Program-made: the position numbers and the translations under genes | Part shown: piece by piece, positions 46,937 through 57,684 of the stretch | How positions within the stretch are numbered: the first letter of the stretch is position 1 | Layout of the letters: each line of letters starts with the position of its first letter | Notes under the pieces: model-generated | Databases searched by the model: none | Told to the model about the DNA's origin: nothing | The model's input: only the letters and a program-made list of their open reading frames with translations | Origin: an uncultured Bacteroides sp. | GTDB taxonomy: Bacteria; Bacteroidota; Bacteroidia; Bacteroidales; Bacteroidaceae | DNA length: 64,000 nucleotides | Assembly (NCBI GenBank): GCA_900553815.1 | Contig: USEY01000008.1 | Location: 11,989 to 75,988, forward strand | Direction of reading: 5' to 3'

Positions 46937-47863
46937 TTAGAACCACTTGATTTTTCTGAACCACACAAACGTACCTGCCGAGATGGCTGCGGACAGCAGC
47001 ACGATGAGCAGGAAGGCATGGGGAAACGACTCCAGGTGGATGTCTACGTTCATGCCGTAGAAACTGGCAATGACGGTAGGTATCATCAGCGTAATGCTGA
47101 GGCTTGTCATGCGTTTCATGATATCGTTCACGTTGTTTGAAATGATAGAGGCGAAGGCATCCATGGTGCCCGTCAAGATGTCGCTGTAGATGTTCACCGT
47201 GTTGTAGGCCTGGCGCAGTTCGATGACGGCATCGTCCAGCAGTTCCATGTCCAGCATGCCGCTGTTTTGGAAGATGTTTTTCAGACGGCCTATCAGTACT
47301 TCGTTGCCGCGGATGGAGGTGTCGAAGTAGACCAGTGTTTTCTGCAGTTTCATCAGGCGCAACAGGTCTTCGTTGCGGATGCTCTTTTCCAGTTCCTTCT
47401 CAGCGTTGGCCACTTCGTTGTTTATCTGCTTCAGATACTTCAGGAACCATACGGCCGAGGAGTAGATGAGGCGCAGAATGAGTTCGAGTTTATTGTTCAC
47501 GCAGATGCCCTTGCGACGTGTGTGCTGAATGAAGTCGGGCAGCAGCTCCGTGCGGTGATAGCACACGGAGACGATAATGTCATTGTTGGTGATGATGCCG
47601 ACGGGTACGGTGATGAATGGAATCTGCGGGTTGCTGCTCTGCATGGGTATGCGCAGAATGGTGAGCAGCCAGTTGCCTTCGGTCTCCGTGCGGGGACGTT
47701 CGTCGGCGTCGGCAATGTCTTCGAGGAAGGATTCGGGAACGTTAAGTTCTTGGGTGAGGAACTGGAAATCGTTGTTGTCGGGGCATTCTACGTTCACCCA
47801 GCAGCCGGGTGCCCACAGTGGCTTCTCCACGAAGCCGTTTTCGCTGTAGAGGTACTTTCTCAT
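46937..47863 (-). CDS. corA: CorA-type divalent cation transporter
   Basis: A 308-residue inner-membrane transporter for Mg2+ or related cations. The N-terminal cytoplasmic domain holds PESFLEDIADADERPRTET, and a long helical stalk (VANAEKELEKSIRNEDLLRL, LLDDAVIELRQAYNTVNIYS) follows. Two C-terminal membrane helices come last, with the signature GMN at 270-272 at the end of the first. The last residues (RKIKWF) are basic as expected for the cytoplasmic end. It stands alone on the minus strand. Confidence 0.92.
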   Translation of the reverse strand: MRKYLYSENGFVEKPLWAPGCWVNVECPDNNDFQFLTQELNVPESFLEDIADADERPRTETEGNWLLTILRIPMQSSNPQIPFITVPVGIITNNDIIVSVCYHRTELLPDFIQHTRRKGICVNNKLELILRLIYSSAVWFLKYLKQINNEVANAEKELEKSIRNEDLLRLMKLQKTLVYFDTSIRGNEVLIGRLKNIFQNSGMLDMELLDDAVIELRQAYNTVNIYSDILTGTMDAFASIISNNVNDIMKRMTSLSITLMIPTVIASFYGMNVDIHLESFPHAFLLIVLLSAAISAGTFVWFRKIKWF

Positions 47864-48107
47864 CGGTCAAAGTCTCCTTTCTTTAGGGTGCGTACGGAGG
47901 TTTGCGATGTCGAAAGTCTCCGTTCGCCATTAAGGGTTAATACTGTTGTACGTTCGAGGGTTTGAATCGTCCATATTTTGTTCTCAAATTGTTTTTGCGC
48001 CGCAAAAGTAGTTATTCACATGGATTTGCTGTATTTTCTTATTCGTTTTTTAGGTTTTGTTTCAATTTGGAACGCCAAGTAGGTAAACAGGCTGACTATC
48101 TTTTTTG

Positions 48108-48208
48108 TAACTTTGCAGCCGGAAATAGGTGCACCACAGATTACACTGATTTCCGCAGATTCTTTTCTCTTTTTGTCATTCTGTGCTGATCTGTGCAATC
48201 CGTGGTGC
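48108..48208 (+). promoter_or_regulatory. gpmI -7 element followed by a hairpin leader
   Basis: TAACTTTG at 48108-48115 is a plausible -7 element (the -33 is weak). The transcript would start near 48122 and carry the inverted-repeat element at 48131-48208 in its leader, so a long hairpin would sit ahead of the gpmI ATG. Confidence 0.5.
48131..48208. repeat. Inverted-repeat element ahead of gpmI
   Basis: Left arm GCACCACAGATTACACTGAT (48131-48150) and right arm at 48189-48208 are inverted copies at 17 of 20 positions. The arms belong to the same sequence family as those of the 440-bp GxxExxY element (GATTACAC core). No gene lies between them. Confidence 0.7.
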
Positions 48209-48253
48209 TTTAAGTAAACCGCATTCAATCAAACTTTAAATACTTTAGACATT

Positions 48254-49771
48254 ATGGCAAAGAAAGCTCTTTTAATGATTCTCGATGGTTGGGGTTGTGG
48301 CGACCATCAAAAGGACGATGTGATTTTCAACACTCCCACTCCTTACTGGGACAGTCTGCTGGCCAACTATCCGCACTCTCAACTCCAGGCAAGCGGCGAG
48401 AACGTGGGTCTGCCCGACGGACAGATGGGTAATTCTGAAGTAGGTCACCTCAATATCGGTGCCGGACGCATCGTTTACCAGGATTTGGTGAAGATTAACC
48501 GTGCTTGCGCCGACAACAGCATCCTGAAGAACAAGGAAATCGTTTCTGCCTTCTCTTATGCCAAGGAACATGGCAAGAACATCCACTTCATGGGATTGAC
48601 TTCTAACGGTGGTGTGCACTCTTCGTTCGACCACCTGTTCAAGCTCTGCGACATTGCCAAGGAATATGGCTTGCAGGATACTACTTTCATCCACTGCTTC
48701 ATGGATGGTCGTGATACAGACCCGAAGAGCGGTAAGGGCTTCATCGAACAGCTGACTGCACACTGTGCTCAGTCTGCCGGACGCATTGCCAGCATTGTAG
48801 GTCGTTTCTATGCCATGGACCGCGACAAACGTTGGGAACGTGTGAAAGAAGCTTATGACCTGCTGGTTAACGGACAGGGCCGTGTGGCTACTGACATGGT
48901 ACAGGCCATGCAGGAGTCTTACGACGAAGGCGTAACAGATGAATTCATCAAGCCTATCGTAAATGGTGGCTTCGACGGTACTATCAAGGAAGGCGACGTA
49001 GTTATCTTCTTCAACTACCGCAACGACCGTGCCAAGGAATTGACTATCGTACTGACTCAGCAGGATATGCCTGAGCAGGGCATGCACACCATCCCCGGTC
49101 TGCAATACTACTGTATGACTCCGTACGACGCATCGTTTAAGGGCGTGCACATCCTCTTCGACAAGGAGAACGTGCAGAACACACTGGGTGAATACTTGGC
49201 CAACAACGGCAAGACTCAGCTGCACATTGCCGAGACTGAGAAGTATGCGCACGTAACGTTCTTCTTCAACGGTGGCCGTGAGACTCCGTACGACAACGAA
49301 GACCGTATCCTTGTTCCTTCTCCCAAGGTTGCTACTTACGACCTGAAGCCCGAAATGAGCGCTTACGAAGTGAAGGATAAACTGGTAGAGGCTATCGGTA
49401 CGCAGAAGTACGACTTCATCGTTGTTAACTATGCTAACGGTGATATGGTAGGCCACACTGGTATCTATGAGGCTATCGAGAAGGCTGTTGTAGCTATCGA
49501 CAACTGCGTGAAAGATACCGTTGAGGCAGCCAAGGCCAACGGTTACGAGGTCATCATCATTGCCGACCACGGTAATGCAGACCACGCTCTGAATGCCGAT
49601 GGTACACCTAATACTGCTCACTCACTGAATCCTGTTCCGTTTGTTTATGTAACCGAGAACAAGGATGCTAAGGTAGAAAACGGTGTGTTGGCCGACGTGG
49701 CTCCGTCTATCCTTCATATCCTCGGCATGCCTCAGCCTGCTGAAATGACGGGTAAGGATTTGATTAAGTAA
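48254..49771 (+). CDS. gpmI: 2,3-bisphosphoglycerate-independent phosphoglycerate mutase
   Basis: A 505-residue Mn2+-dependent glycolytic enzyme that interconverts 3- and 2-phosphoglycerate. Metal ligand Asp11 is in [10 protein letters not shown], and the phosphoserine nucleophile is Ser61 in [20 protein letters not shown]-type substrate residues appear as [12 protein letters not shown] (near 153), and the C-terminal metal motif [14 protein letters not shown] is near 435. The length matches the family. Codon use is strongly biased, as in a highly expressed gene. Confidence 0.98.
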   Translation: MAKKALLMILDGWGCGDHQKDDVIFNTPTPYWDSLLANYPHSQLQASGENVGLPDGQMGNSEVGHLNIGAGRIVYQDLVKINRACADNSILKNKEIVSAFSYAKEHGKNIHFMGLTSNGGVHSSFDHLFKLCDIAKEYGLQDTTFIHCFMDGRDTDPKSGKGFIEQLTAHCAQSAGRIASIVGRFYAMDRDKRWERVKEAYDLLVNGQGRVATDMVQAMQESYDEGVTDEFIKPIVNGGFDGTIKEGDVVIFFNYRNDRAKELTIVLTQQDMPEQGMHTIPGLQYYCMTPYDASFKGVHILFDKENVQNTLGEYLANNGKTQLHIAETEKYAHVTFFFNGGRETPYDNEDRILVPSPKVATYDLKPEMSAYEVKDKLVEAIGTQKYDFIVVNYANGDMVGHTGIYEAIEKAVVAIDNCVKDTVEAAKANGYEVIIIADHGNADHALNADGTPNTAHSLNPVPFVYVTENKDAKVENGVLADVAPSILHILGMPQPAEMTGKDLIK

Positions 49772-49801
49772 TTCCGTAAGTTGAAAAATTATTGATTTAT
49801 T

Positions 49802-49889
49802 GGCGCGGATTACACGGAAGGCAGACGTTTGTTCTTCACTGGTGGAAGAGCGAACGGTCTGGTCCGCGTAGTCCGCGCTTTCTTTTTTT
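49802..49889 (+). terminator. Inverted-repeat element acting as gpmI terminator
   Basis: The left arm GGCGCGGATTACACGGA (49802-49818) and right arm TCCGCGTAGTCCGCGC (49863-49878) pair, with a nested GTTCTTC/GAAGAGC stem. The T-run TTTCTTTTTTTG (49880-49889) follows directly, 30 bases after the gpmI stop. The arms are of the GCGGATTACACGGAT family found at 7022-7461. Confidence 0.75.
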
Positions 49890-49906
49890 GATAGGAGAGC
49901 AAGAGT

Positions 49907-50488
49907 ATGATTCAGATAGGAGATGTAGTGGTGAGCTTCGACGTCTTGCGTGAGAAGTTCCTTTGCAATTTGGATGCCTGCAAGGGTGCATGTTGCATAG
50001 AGGGTGATGCCGGAGCGCCGGTAGCGCTGGACGAAGTAGAGAAGCTGGAGGAGGTGTTGCCTGTTATTTGGGATGAACTCAGTCCTGAGGCGCGCGAGGT
50101 TATTGACCGTCAGGGAGTAGTGTATACCGATTGCGAAGGCGACTTGGTGACGTCTATTGTCAATAACAAGGACTGTGTCTTTACCTGCTACGACGAGCGT
50201 GGTTGCTGCTACTGTGCCATCGAGAAGGCTTTCCGTGCCGGCAAGACTGACTTTTATAAGCCTATATCCTGCCATCTCTATCCCATCCGTATAGGCGACT
50301 TTGGCCGCTACAAGGCGGTGAATTTCCATCGCTGGAATGTCTGCAAGGCTGCTCTTCTCTTGGGGCAGAAGGAAAATTTGCCTGTCTACAAGTTCCTGCG
50401 CGAGCCGCTTATCCGTAAGTTTGGTGAGGATTGGTATCGTGAATTGGAGATTGCGGCAGAGGAGATGAAGAAGCAGGGGTGGTTGTAA
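49907..50488 (+). CDS. DUF3109 family Cys-rich protein
   Basis: A 193-residue cytoplasmic protein. Cysteines cluster as CNLDACKGACCIEGD near 23-35, then CVFTCYDERGCCYCAIEKAF near 88-105 and ISCHLYPIR near 121, a pattern of the DUF3109/YkgJ-like families thought to bind metal or an Fe-S cluster. The final W-x-V-C-K-A (HRWNVCKAALLLGQ) adds another conserved Cys. Function unknown. It follows gpmI's terminator and is followed 12 bases later by a lipoprotein gene. Confidence 0.88.
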   Translation: MIQIGDVVVSFDVLREKFLCNLDACKGACCIEGDAGAPVALDEVEKLEEVLPVIWDELSPEAREVIDRQGVVYTDCEGDLVTSIVNNKDCVFTCYDERGCCYCAIEKAFRAGKTDFYKPISCHLYPIRIGDFGRYKAVNFHRWNVCKAALLLGQKENLPVYKFLREPLIRKFGEDWYRELEIAAEEMKKQGWL

Positions 50489-50500
50489 AGAGGAAGAAAT

Positions 50501-51145
50501 ATGCATTGTTGGAGAGATCATACGATACTGTTGCTTTGCTTTTTATTGTGGGCGTGTGATAAGGAAGAGCCTGCTGGACCTTCGATGGAATTGACTCCTG
50601 TAATGAATCTGTTGGAGAACGGAAATTGCGAGGAATGGTATGATGCAGGAGGTGGCTATTATTATTTATATGGCTGGTCTATGCGTGAGCATTATGGCAG
50701 TGTTACCAAAGAGTCTGACAATGTATATGAAGGAGAGTATTCTGTTCGTATGTCATCCCCGAAGAAAGGGCTTACAGCAAAGGTTAGTCAGAAGGTGGAG
50801 GTCTTTCCTGGGCATGATATTCGTATTCGCTTCTATTATTATGTAGAAGAACCATGTACGGGTACAGAACCCCGTATGTATTGTTATTTCCGTGATAGTA
50901 GTAGTGATAATATTTCTAATGATGCATTGGCGGATTTTTATGATGAGGCGATGTTGGGTATTATAAGAGGTGGTGGTTATGGATTGTCGTCTTTCCCATT
51001 GAATTATAATGAATGGCAGCTGTTTGATTATATCATACAGGTTCCAGCTAGGGCACGCCATTTTGTGTTTGAAATCCATAGTTATGCAGGCACAACAATG
51101 TATGTAGATGATTGTTGGGTTGTTGATGTTGATATGTATAATTAG
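50501..51145 (+). CDS. Small lipoprotein with carbohydrate-binding-like fold
   Basis: A 214-residue lipoprotein: a short basic start, hydrophobic core and lipobox LWAC, followed by DKEEPAGPS. The mature part begins LLENGNCEEWYDAGGGYYYL and continues with YEGEYSVRMSSPKKGLTAKV, SQKVEVFPGHDIRIRFYYYV and a last FEIHSYAGTTMYVDDCWVVD. The order N-G-x-(C)-E-x-W, then G-x-x-S-V/A, then Y-V-D-D is that of jelly-roll carbohydrate-binding domains, so it may bind sugars at the surface. The second half is AT-richer than neighbours, so it may have been acquired separately. Confidence 0.72.
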   Translation: MHCWRDHTILLLCFLLWACDKEEPAGPSMELTPVMNLLENGNCEEWYDAGGGYYYLYGWSMREHYGSVTKESDNVYEGEYSVRMSSPKKGLTAKVSQKVEVFPGHDIRIRFYYYVEEPCTGTEPRMYCYFRDSSSDNISNDALADFYDEAMLGIIRGGGYGLSSFPLNYNEWQLFDYIIQVPARARHFVFEIHSYAGTTMYVDDCWVVDVDMYN

Positions 51146-51157
51146 TTGTTTAAAGGG

Positions 51158-51475
51158 ATGGATACTGCTCTCATTTGGATTTTTGCGGTTTTCTTTATCT
51201 TCTTAGGACTGCTAGTGTGCAAGTATCCCAAGTTGATAGCAGGTTATAATACCATGTCGCCCGAACGGCAGAAGAAGGTTGACGCCAAGGGGTTGGCTGC
51301 TTTTATGTGTCGTTCATTCTGTATGATGGGGCTACTCGTTGTTGTTTTGTATTATCTGTTGACGTGGGGCGGTATGAATCGGGAGGCGGCTGTGTTGGTG
51401 TCTATGTTGCTGGTACCTATATTGGTAGCAGTTTATATACTGGTTGGTGCCCAGCGTTATGACCACGGTCGGTAA
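51158..51475 (+). CDS. DUF3784-like small membrane protein
   Basis: A 105-residue protein from MDTALIW at 51158 (preceded by AAAGGG). Three membrane segments can be seen: IWIFAVFFIFLGLLVCKY, the FCMMGLLVVVLYYLLTW stretch and AAVLVSMLLVPILVAVYILV. The segment YPKLIAGYNTMSPERQKKVD between the first two is the DUF3784 signature. Function unknown. It follows the small lipoprotein gene by 12 bases. Confidence 0.82.
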   Translation: MDTALIWIFAVFFIFLGLLVCKYPKLIAGYNTMSPERQKKVDAKGLAAFMCRSFCMMGLLVVVLYYLLTWGGMNREAAVLVSMLLVPILVAVYILVGAQRYDHGR

Positions 51476-51492
51476 GATGTGTTCTTTGGCTC

Positions 51493-52041
51493 CTATTGCT
51501 TGTTTCTTTTGTTTTTCTTTCCTTGTAGTTTGCGCAGAGTGCTTCGAATGGCCGATTGTACACCGGGGGAGTAGAGTGTGGCGTCGGCATTTCCAAGTAT
51601 TACTTGCAATTCCTGTTGCAGTTCCGGCTGTTGGCGGCAAAGCAGGTAAGCCAGCTTGATGCAAAGAGCCTGCACGGCAATGCTGTCTTGTGGATTTAGC
51701 AGGTGGTCGAAGCAGTAGTTTAGCAGATGGATGGGAAGTGGTGTGGGGACAGGAAGGTTGAATAGTATGGAAAGGAGCAGACGGCGGGCTGTGTCGTTGT
51801 TGCAGGTAAGCAGGTGGGTGGTCAGTTCGTCATAGCATGGTGCAAAGAGGCTTGGATGCCTTTCGCTCAGTTTCTCGCATACCCACAATGCACGGTTGGC
51901 GGCTGGTGAGTCGTTGTTCATAGCTATGTTGTAGAGTGTATGGAATAGTTCGTCTTCCTGTTCAATCTTCCAAGCGAGCTGGTTGGCAGAGAACTGGCAG
52001 ATGTGTGTGCATAAGGCGTCTTGTAGCATTTCCTTGTTCAT
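51493..52041 (-). CDS. HEAT-repeat-like helical protein
   Basis: From MNKEMLQDALC (52041) the product is 182 residues; the longer frame above it overlaps a hairpin repeat and is not supported. The body is a series of helix pairs (DELFHTLYNIAMNNDSPAANRALWVCEKLSE, LLLSILFNLPVPTPLPIHLLNYC, DSIAVQALCIKLAYLLCRQQ) suggesting HEAT-type or armadillo-like repeats, probably for protein binding. A basic tail (GKKNKRNKQ) ends it. Function unknown; it precedes gyrB's stop across an inverted-repeat element. Confidence 0.65.
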   Translation of the reverse strand: MNKEMLQDALCTHICQFSANQLAWKIEQEDELFHTLYNIAMNNDSPAANRALWVCEKLSERHPSLFAPCYDELTTHLLTCNNDTARRLLLSILFNLPVPTPLPIHLLNYCFDHLLNPQDSIAVQALCIKLAYLLCRQQPELQQELQVILGNADATLYSPGVQSAIRSTLRKLQGKKNKRNKQ

Positions 52042-52157
52042 GGCGGTAGAGAGGTGAATAAGAGAGCGCCGGGCTTCGGGGAGTTTCCTCGATAGTCCGG
52101 CGCTTCTTCGTTGTAAGATGTGAGGATTAATAAATAATTGGTTAATATCAGTTGTAA

Positions 52158-52233
52158 GCAGTTGGTAGTTTGTGCTCAGTGGCAGCTTCCTATGGAAGTG
52201 TCTTATAACCACTGACTACTGACCGTTTACTGC
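52158..52233. repeat. Imperfect inverted repeat between gyrB and its downstream gene
   Basis: Arms at 52158-52182 and 52209-52233 match at both ends (GCAGT...TCAGTGG) but poorly in the middle, with an inner CTTCC/GGAAG stem. It ends 5 bases before the gyrB stop. Probably another dispersed hairpin repeat. Confidence 0.45.
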
Positions 52234-52237
52234 TAAA

Positions 52238-54286
<2,049 letters not shown>

Positions 54287-54386
54287 TTAGGCTGTTTACG
54301 CCTTTTTAGCATCCGCATCCGCGGGTGTCTGGCGGTTGGCTTATCGCAGGTCGCTCCTGTGCTCAGGCATGCGTACAAACAGAAAA

Positions 54387-54408
54387 GGCCGGACTATAAA
54401 GTCCAGCC
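54387..54408 (-). terminator. Terminator of rpsT
   Basis: On the minus strand the stem GGCTGGACT / AGTCCGGCC (54408-54400 and 54395-54387, one mismatch) with a 4-base loop is followed by TTTTCTG, 34 bases after the rpsT stop. Confidence 0.8.
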
Positions 54409-54441
54409 TCCTGTAATATATGGTAGATTTAAAAATCTTGA

Positions 54442-54696
54442 TTATGCCAGCTTATTGATGTGAAGTGCCAACTTAGACTTCAGATTGCTTGCCTTGTTCT
54501 TGTGAATGACGTTCTTCTTTGCCAGCTTATCCAGCATTTTGCTTACGCCCGGCAGCAGTGCAGTAGCTTCTGCTTTATCGGTAGTAGCACGAAGTTTGCG
54601 AACAGCGTTTCTCATGGTCTTGCCATAATATCTGTTGCGAAGTCTTCTTGTCTTCTCCTGTCTGATTCTTTTCAGTGATGATTTATGATTTGCCAT
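54442..54696 (-). CDS. rpsT: 30S ribosomal protein S20
   Basis: An 84-residue basic, helical protein that binds 16S rRNA early in 30S assembly. It starts [20 protein letters not shown] and keeps the conserved pattern [18 protein letters not shown] and the [20 protein letters not shown] segment. It lies 40 bases downstream of the tRNA-Glu gene on the same strand, so the two are probably co-transcribed from the promoter at 54889-54859. Confidence 0.98.
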   Translation of the reverse strand: MANHKSSLKRIRQEKTRRLRNRYYGKTMRNAVRKLRATTDKAEATALLPGVSKMLDKLAKKNVIHKNKASNLKSKLALHINKLA

Positions 54697-54735
54697 CTCG
54701 ACTAATCTGTTTTAATTCGTTTATCTTTTTAATTG

Positions 54736-54807
54736 TAGCCCGTGGGGGAATCGAACCCCCCTTTCAAGAATGAAAATCTTGCGTCCTAACCGATAGACGA
54801 ACGGGCC
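54736..54807 (-). tRNA. tRNA-Glu (anticodon TTC)
   Basis: A 72-base cloverleaf on the minus strand. Acceptor arms GGCCCGT (54807-54801) and ACGGGCT (54743-54737) pair, the first pair being G-U. The D-loop holds CTATCGGTTAGGA. The anticodon stem is CAAGA/TCTTG with the loop TTTTCAT, so the anticodon is TTC (Glu). The T-loop is GTTCGATTC. The 3' CCA is not encoded. It precedes rpsT. Confidence 0.95.
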
Positions 54808-54858
54808 ATCCTTAGTGAGCGTTTCCGCTCTGCAAGCGTTTTGTTTCGTTTGCGGATG

Positions 54859-54889
54859 CAAAGGTAGAAACACTTTTTGAATTACCAAA
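54859..54889 (-). promoter_or_regulatory. Bacteroides-type promoter of tRNA-Glu/rpsT
   Basis: On the minus strand TTTG (54889-54886), 19 bases, TACCTTTG (54866-54859), a full match to the consensus. Transcription would start near 54853, about 45 bases before the tRNA. Confidence 0.8.
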
Positions 54890-55213
54890 ACATTCTATGA
54901 AAAAAATGCTTCTTTTTTGCAACTTTCTTACTTGTGTTACTTATTATATGTTGATTATCAGTGATATATGATGCTTTTATTTTGGAAGTAAAAAATGAAA
55001 ATTTCTTTGCTCTGGTTTTGGACGTCAGTTTTTACACCTTATTATATATAATATATTGGCTGGTTCCCTTGCTGCAGGTTTCTGTCAGAACGGCTGTTAC
55101 GTCCTGTCTTCGGGGCTGTTTCTTGCTTTTTGTGGGTTGCTGGCCGCGGCGTATCGGCTTTTTTTGTAGTTTTGCCTCGGCAACCAGAAATAAAATCACC
55201 GGAAAGAATAAGT

Positions 55214-55942
55214 ATGCAGCAAAAGATAAAGGGCGTGGTGCTCCACACGCTGAAATACAAGGACACGTCGGTCATTGCCGACATCTACACCGAGCAGTCG
55301 GGGCGGATGTCGTTTCTGGTACCCGTATCGCGCTCGCGCAAGTCGCCTGTCAGGCTGGTACTGTTTCAGCCCTTGTCGCTGGTGGAGGTGGAGGCCGACT
55401 GCCGCCCCACATCCTCGCTTCACAAACTGAAGGAAGCCCGCTCCTGCTATCCCTTTGCCACGATTCCCTACGACCCCGTCAAGTCGGCCATTGCCCTCTT
55501 CCTGGCCGAGTTCCTTTACCGTGCCGTGCGCGAGGAGGCCGAAAACCGTCCGCTCTTTGCTTATCTCGAACATTCCATACGCTGGCTCGACACTTGCCGA
55601 TCGGGCTATGCCAACTTCCATCTGGTTTTCCTCATGCGTCTGTCGCGCTTTCTGGGACTTTATCCCAATTTGGAGGACTACCGTCCCGGCGATTACTTCG
55701 ATTTGCAGAATGCCAGCTTTGTTTCTCTGCGTCCGCAACAGCATTCTCACTTCATAGGCCCGGCCGAGGCTGCTCGCATCAGCACGCTCATGCGCATGCG
55801 CTACGACACCATGCGCCTCTTTGCCATGAACCGGCAGGAGCGCCTCCGTTGCCTGACCGTGCTCAATGAATACTACAGCCTCCACCTGCCCAACTTCCCC
55901 GAGCTGAAGTCGCTGGAGGTGCTGAAAGAGCTGTTCGACTGA
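55214..55942 (+). CDS. recO: DNA repair protein RecO
   Basis: A 242-residue protein that, with RecR, loads RecA onto gaps coated with SSB. The start [19 protein letters not shown] and [17 protein letters not shown] belong to its N-terminal OB fold. The helical body follows, and Cys positions are few here, so the zinc site of some RecO proteins is absent or changed. The frame opens at 55130, but the residues before 55214 have no family pattern. It runs convergently into the dihydrouridine synthase gene, the two stops 8 bases apart. Confidence 0.9.
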   Translation: MQQKIKGVVLHTLKYKDTSVIADIYTEQSGRMSFLVPVSRSRKSPVRLVLFQPLSLVEVEADCRPTSSLHKLKEARSCYPFATIPYDPVKSAIALFLAEFLYRAVREEAENRPLFAYLEHSIRWLDTCRSGYANFHLVFLMRLSRFLGLYPNLEDYRPGDYFDLQNASFVSLRPQQHSHFIGPAEAARISTLMRMRYDTMRLFAMNRQERLRCLTVLNEYYSLHLPNFPELKSLEVLKELFD

Positions 55943-55949
55943 TTCCTGC

Positions 55950-56891
55950 TTACCTCAGTAATTTGTTCACCGCCTCCTGATAACTGGCCAGGTTGCCGGC
56001 CTTGTGTATGGCCTTGCGCGCCTTGCGGTCGGCATCGGGCAGCAGGTATTCCCAGAATGTCTTCATCTTGGTCAGCAGCTGGCGGTCGCCACCTTCCAGC
56101 CGGGCGCCGTAGTGGCAGAACAGGTCGGTGTGCAGTTGGCGCACCCGCTCCTTCAGTTCGTCGGGTGCCAATGGCTGCCCCTGTGCATATTCCAAGGCCA
56201 GAGCCGGATTGGCCAGCAGTCCGCGGCCTATCATAACGCCGGCCAGCTGCGGGAAGCGGTCGGCCAGAGCCTGTATGTCGGCCAGCGTCAGCAGGTTGCC
56301 GTTGTAGATGAGCGGCTTGCGGCACTCCTCGTAGAAGCGGGCAAAGCCTTCCATGTCGGGCTCGCCTTTGTATTGCTGCTTGCCCAGGCGCGGGTGCAGG
56401 ACGATGTAGGAAAGCGGCAAGCTGTTGAGCAGCGGCAGCAGTGCCAGGCTCTCTTGCGGCTGGTCCCAGCCCAGGCGCATCTTGACCGAGAACCGCACGT
56501 CGGGATAGGCCGTGCAGGCGGTGCTGAGCAGGGCTTCCACTTCGTCAGGGTAGGGCAGCATGCCGGCACCGTTGTGTCGCTTGGCTAGCATGGGGAAGGG
56601 ACAGCCCAGGTTGATGTCAATCTCCCGGTAGCCGTGGCTCAGAAACAGGTCGGTGATGCGTCGCAGCTTGTCGGTGTCCGATGCAATGAGCTGCGGAACG
56701 AGGTTTACGCCGTGGTTATTGTCGGGCAGGACGTCGCGCTCGTCCTTGCGTCGGATTTCGCCGTGCTCCACGCGGACAAACGGCGAATAATAGCTGGCTA
56801 CGCCGCCGAAGATGCGGGCATGTGCCTGACGGTAGGGGGCATCGGTATAGCCCTGCAAGGGGGCGAAGTGGATGGGTAGTTGTGTGCTCAT
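55950..56891 (-). CDS. tRNA-dihydrouridine synthase
   Basis: A 313-residue FMN enzyme from MSTQLPIHFA (56891) that reduces uridine in tRNA D-loops. The FMN-binding start is HFAPLQGYTDAPYRQ. The catalytic Cys97 is in INLGCPFPML, and KRHNGAGMLPYPDEV and SVKMRLGWD follow in family order. LIYNGNLLTLADIQAL and AGVMIGRGLLANPAL (phosphate binding) close the barrel. A helical RNA-binding domain ends the protein. It is of the DusB/DusC-like kind, but the exact subfamily cannot be decided here. Confidence 0.93.
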   Translation of the reverse strand: MSTQLPIHFAPLQGYTDAPYRQAHARIFGGVASYYSPFVRVEHGEIRRKDERDVLPDNNHGVNLVPQLIASDTDKLRRITDLFLSHGYREIDINLGCPFPMLAKRHNGAGMLPYPDEVEALLSTACTAYPDVRFSVKMRLGWDQPQESLALLPLLNSLPLSYIVLHPRLGKQQYKGEPDMEGFARFYEECRKPLIYNGNLLTLADIQALADRFPQLAGVMIGRGLLANPALALEYAQGQPLAPDELKERVRQLHTDLFCHYGARLEGGDRQLLTKMKTFWEYLLPDADRKARKAIHKAGNLASYQEAVNKLLR

Positions 56892-57239
56892 GCGGTCGGT
56901 GTCTTTGTGCCTGCCGGAGAGGATGGCCTGATGGCTGTTCCGGGGCTGGTTAGTCTGATGCAAATGTAAGCTATTTATTTGGAAAACCTGCCGGTTGCCG
57001 GGGTAAAGTTGGAAGGCAGGGGATGGCCGTCGGTTGTCTGTCGGGCGAAGTGACGCGCCTTTTGCTTGTTTGCTTTCATTTTGGCGCCGAATGCCTGGTT
57101 TTGCTGACCTGTCATTCTTTCGGAAAGCTTGAAATAGCGGACGATACTCGTAGAATATCGGTCGGTTATTCCGAAATTTTATAGGATTCTACCCGTGAAA
57201 CGGTGAATTTCTCGACTTTCGGGCGTTAATTCCGGTACC

Positions 57240-57327
57240 GGGGAGTGTATATTTCTCGCGTTAGCAGTCCACTGCTCGCACGTTGGCAGTCCACTGCTGG
57301 CTCGTGAAGTGTTAACTCCCCTCGTTT
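57240..57327. repeat. 22-bp-period tandem repeat, locus C (4 units)
   Basis: Units start at 57240, 57262, 57284 and 57306. The second and third share GCAGTCCACTGCT, and the last has GTGTTAACTCCC, linking it to the GTTAACTCC core of locus A. The period is exactly 22 bases. Here the block lies between divergent genes, unlike loci A and B. Confidence 0.8.
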
Positions 57328-57542
57328 TCCGAGTCTTTTTCCCTGTTTTTTGGGGGTCAGTTTTTCTGGTTCAACTGTCAGAATTTTGCTACCGCCGTGT
57401 CAATGAGCTATTTGTGAAAAATCGCCTCGATTTTTCCGGCCTTCCTCTCCTTGGGTCCGAAATAAGCGATTCTTAGGCATTAGAAAATGCAAAGTGTCAA
57501 AAAGATAAGTGCGGTTGTTGCCTGATTTTCGGCAAAAATCCA

Positions 57543-57550
57543 TACCTTTG
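57543..57550 (+). promoter_or_regulatory. Likely -7 element of the DUF362 gene
   Basis: TACCTTTG at 57543-57550, with TTG at 57518-57520 as a -33 candidate at 22-base spacing. The leader to the ATG at 57685 would be about 120 bases. Confidence 0.5.
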
Positions 57551-57684
57551 CTTAAACTTTGATGCAAAATAGAACATCGGCAACTGCTTGTCCTTATAGA
57601 TGATTCCTGTTGGTTATCCGGCATTGGCAAGGCAGGCGTGGCCGCGCAATGAATATTAGGTTAACTTTAAAATAGGAAAACGTT

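Larger units (their letters stand above)
56892..57684. other. Long intergenic region with repeat block and promoter
   Basis: About 790 bases between divergent genes. It contains the 22-bp repeat block (57240-57327) and a TACCTTTG box (57543-57550). A short minus frame at 57400-57630 overlaps no known motif and is not called. Nothing else was seen. Confidence 0.6.

Noticed and set aside
48272..49621. 449-codon minus frame across gpmI
   Set aside because: Shadow of a strongly codon-biased gene.
55130..55213. Longer N-terminus for RecO
   Set aside because: The residues before MQQKIKG lack any RecO pattern; the family begins at that Met.
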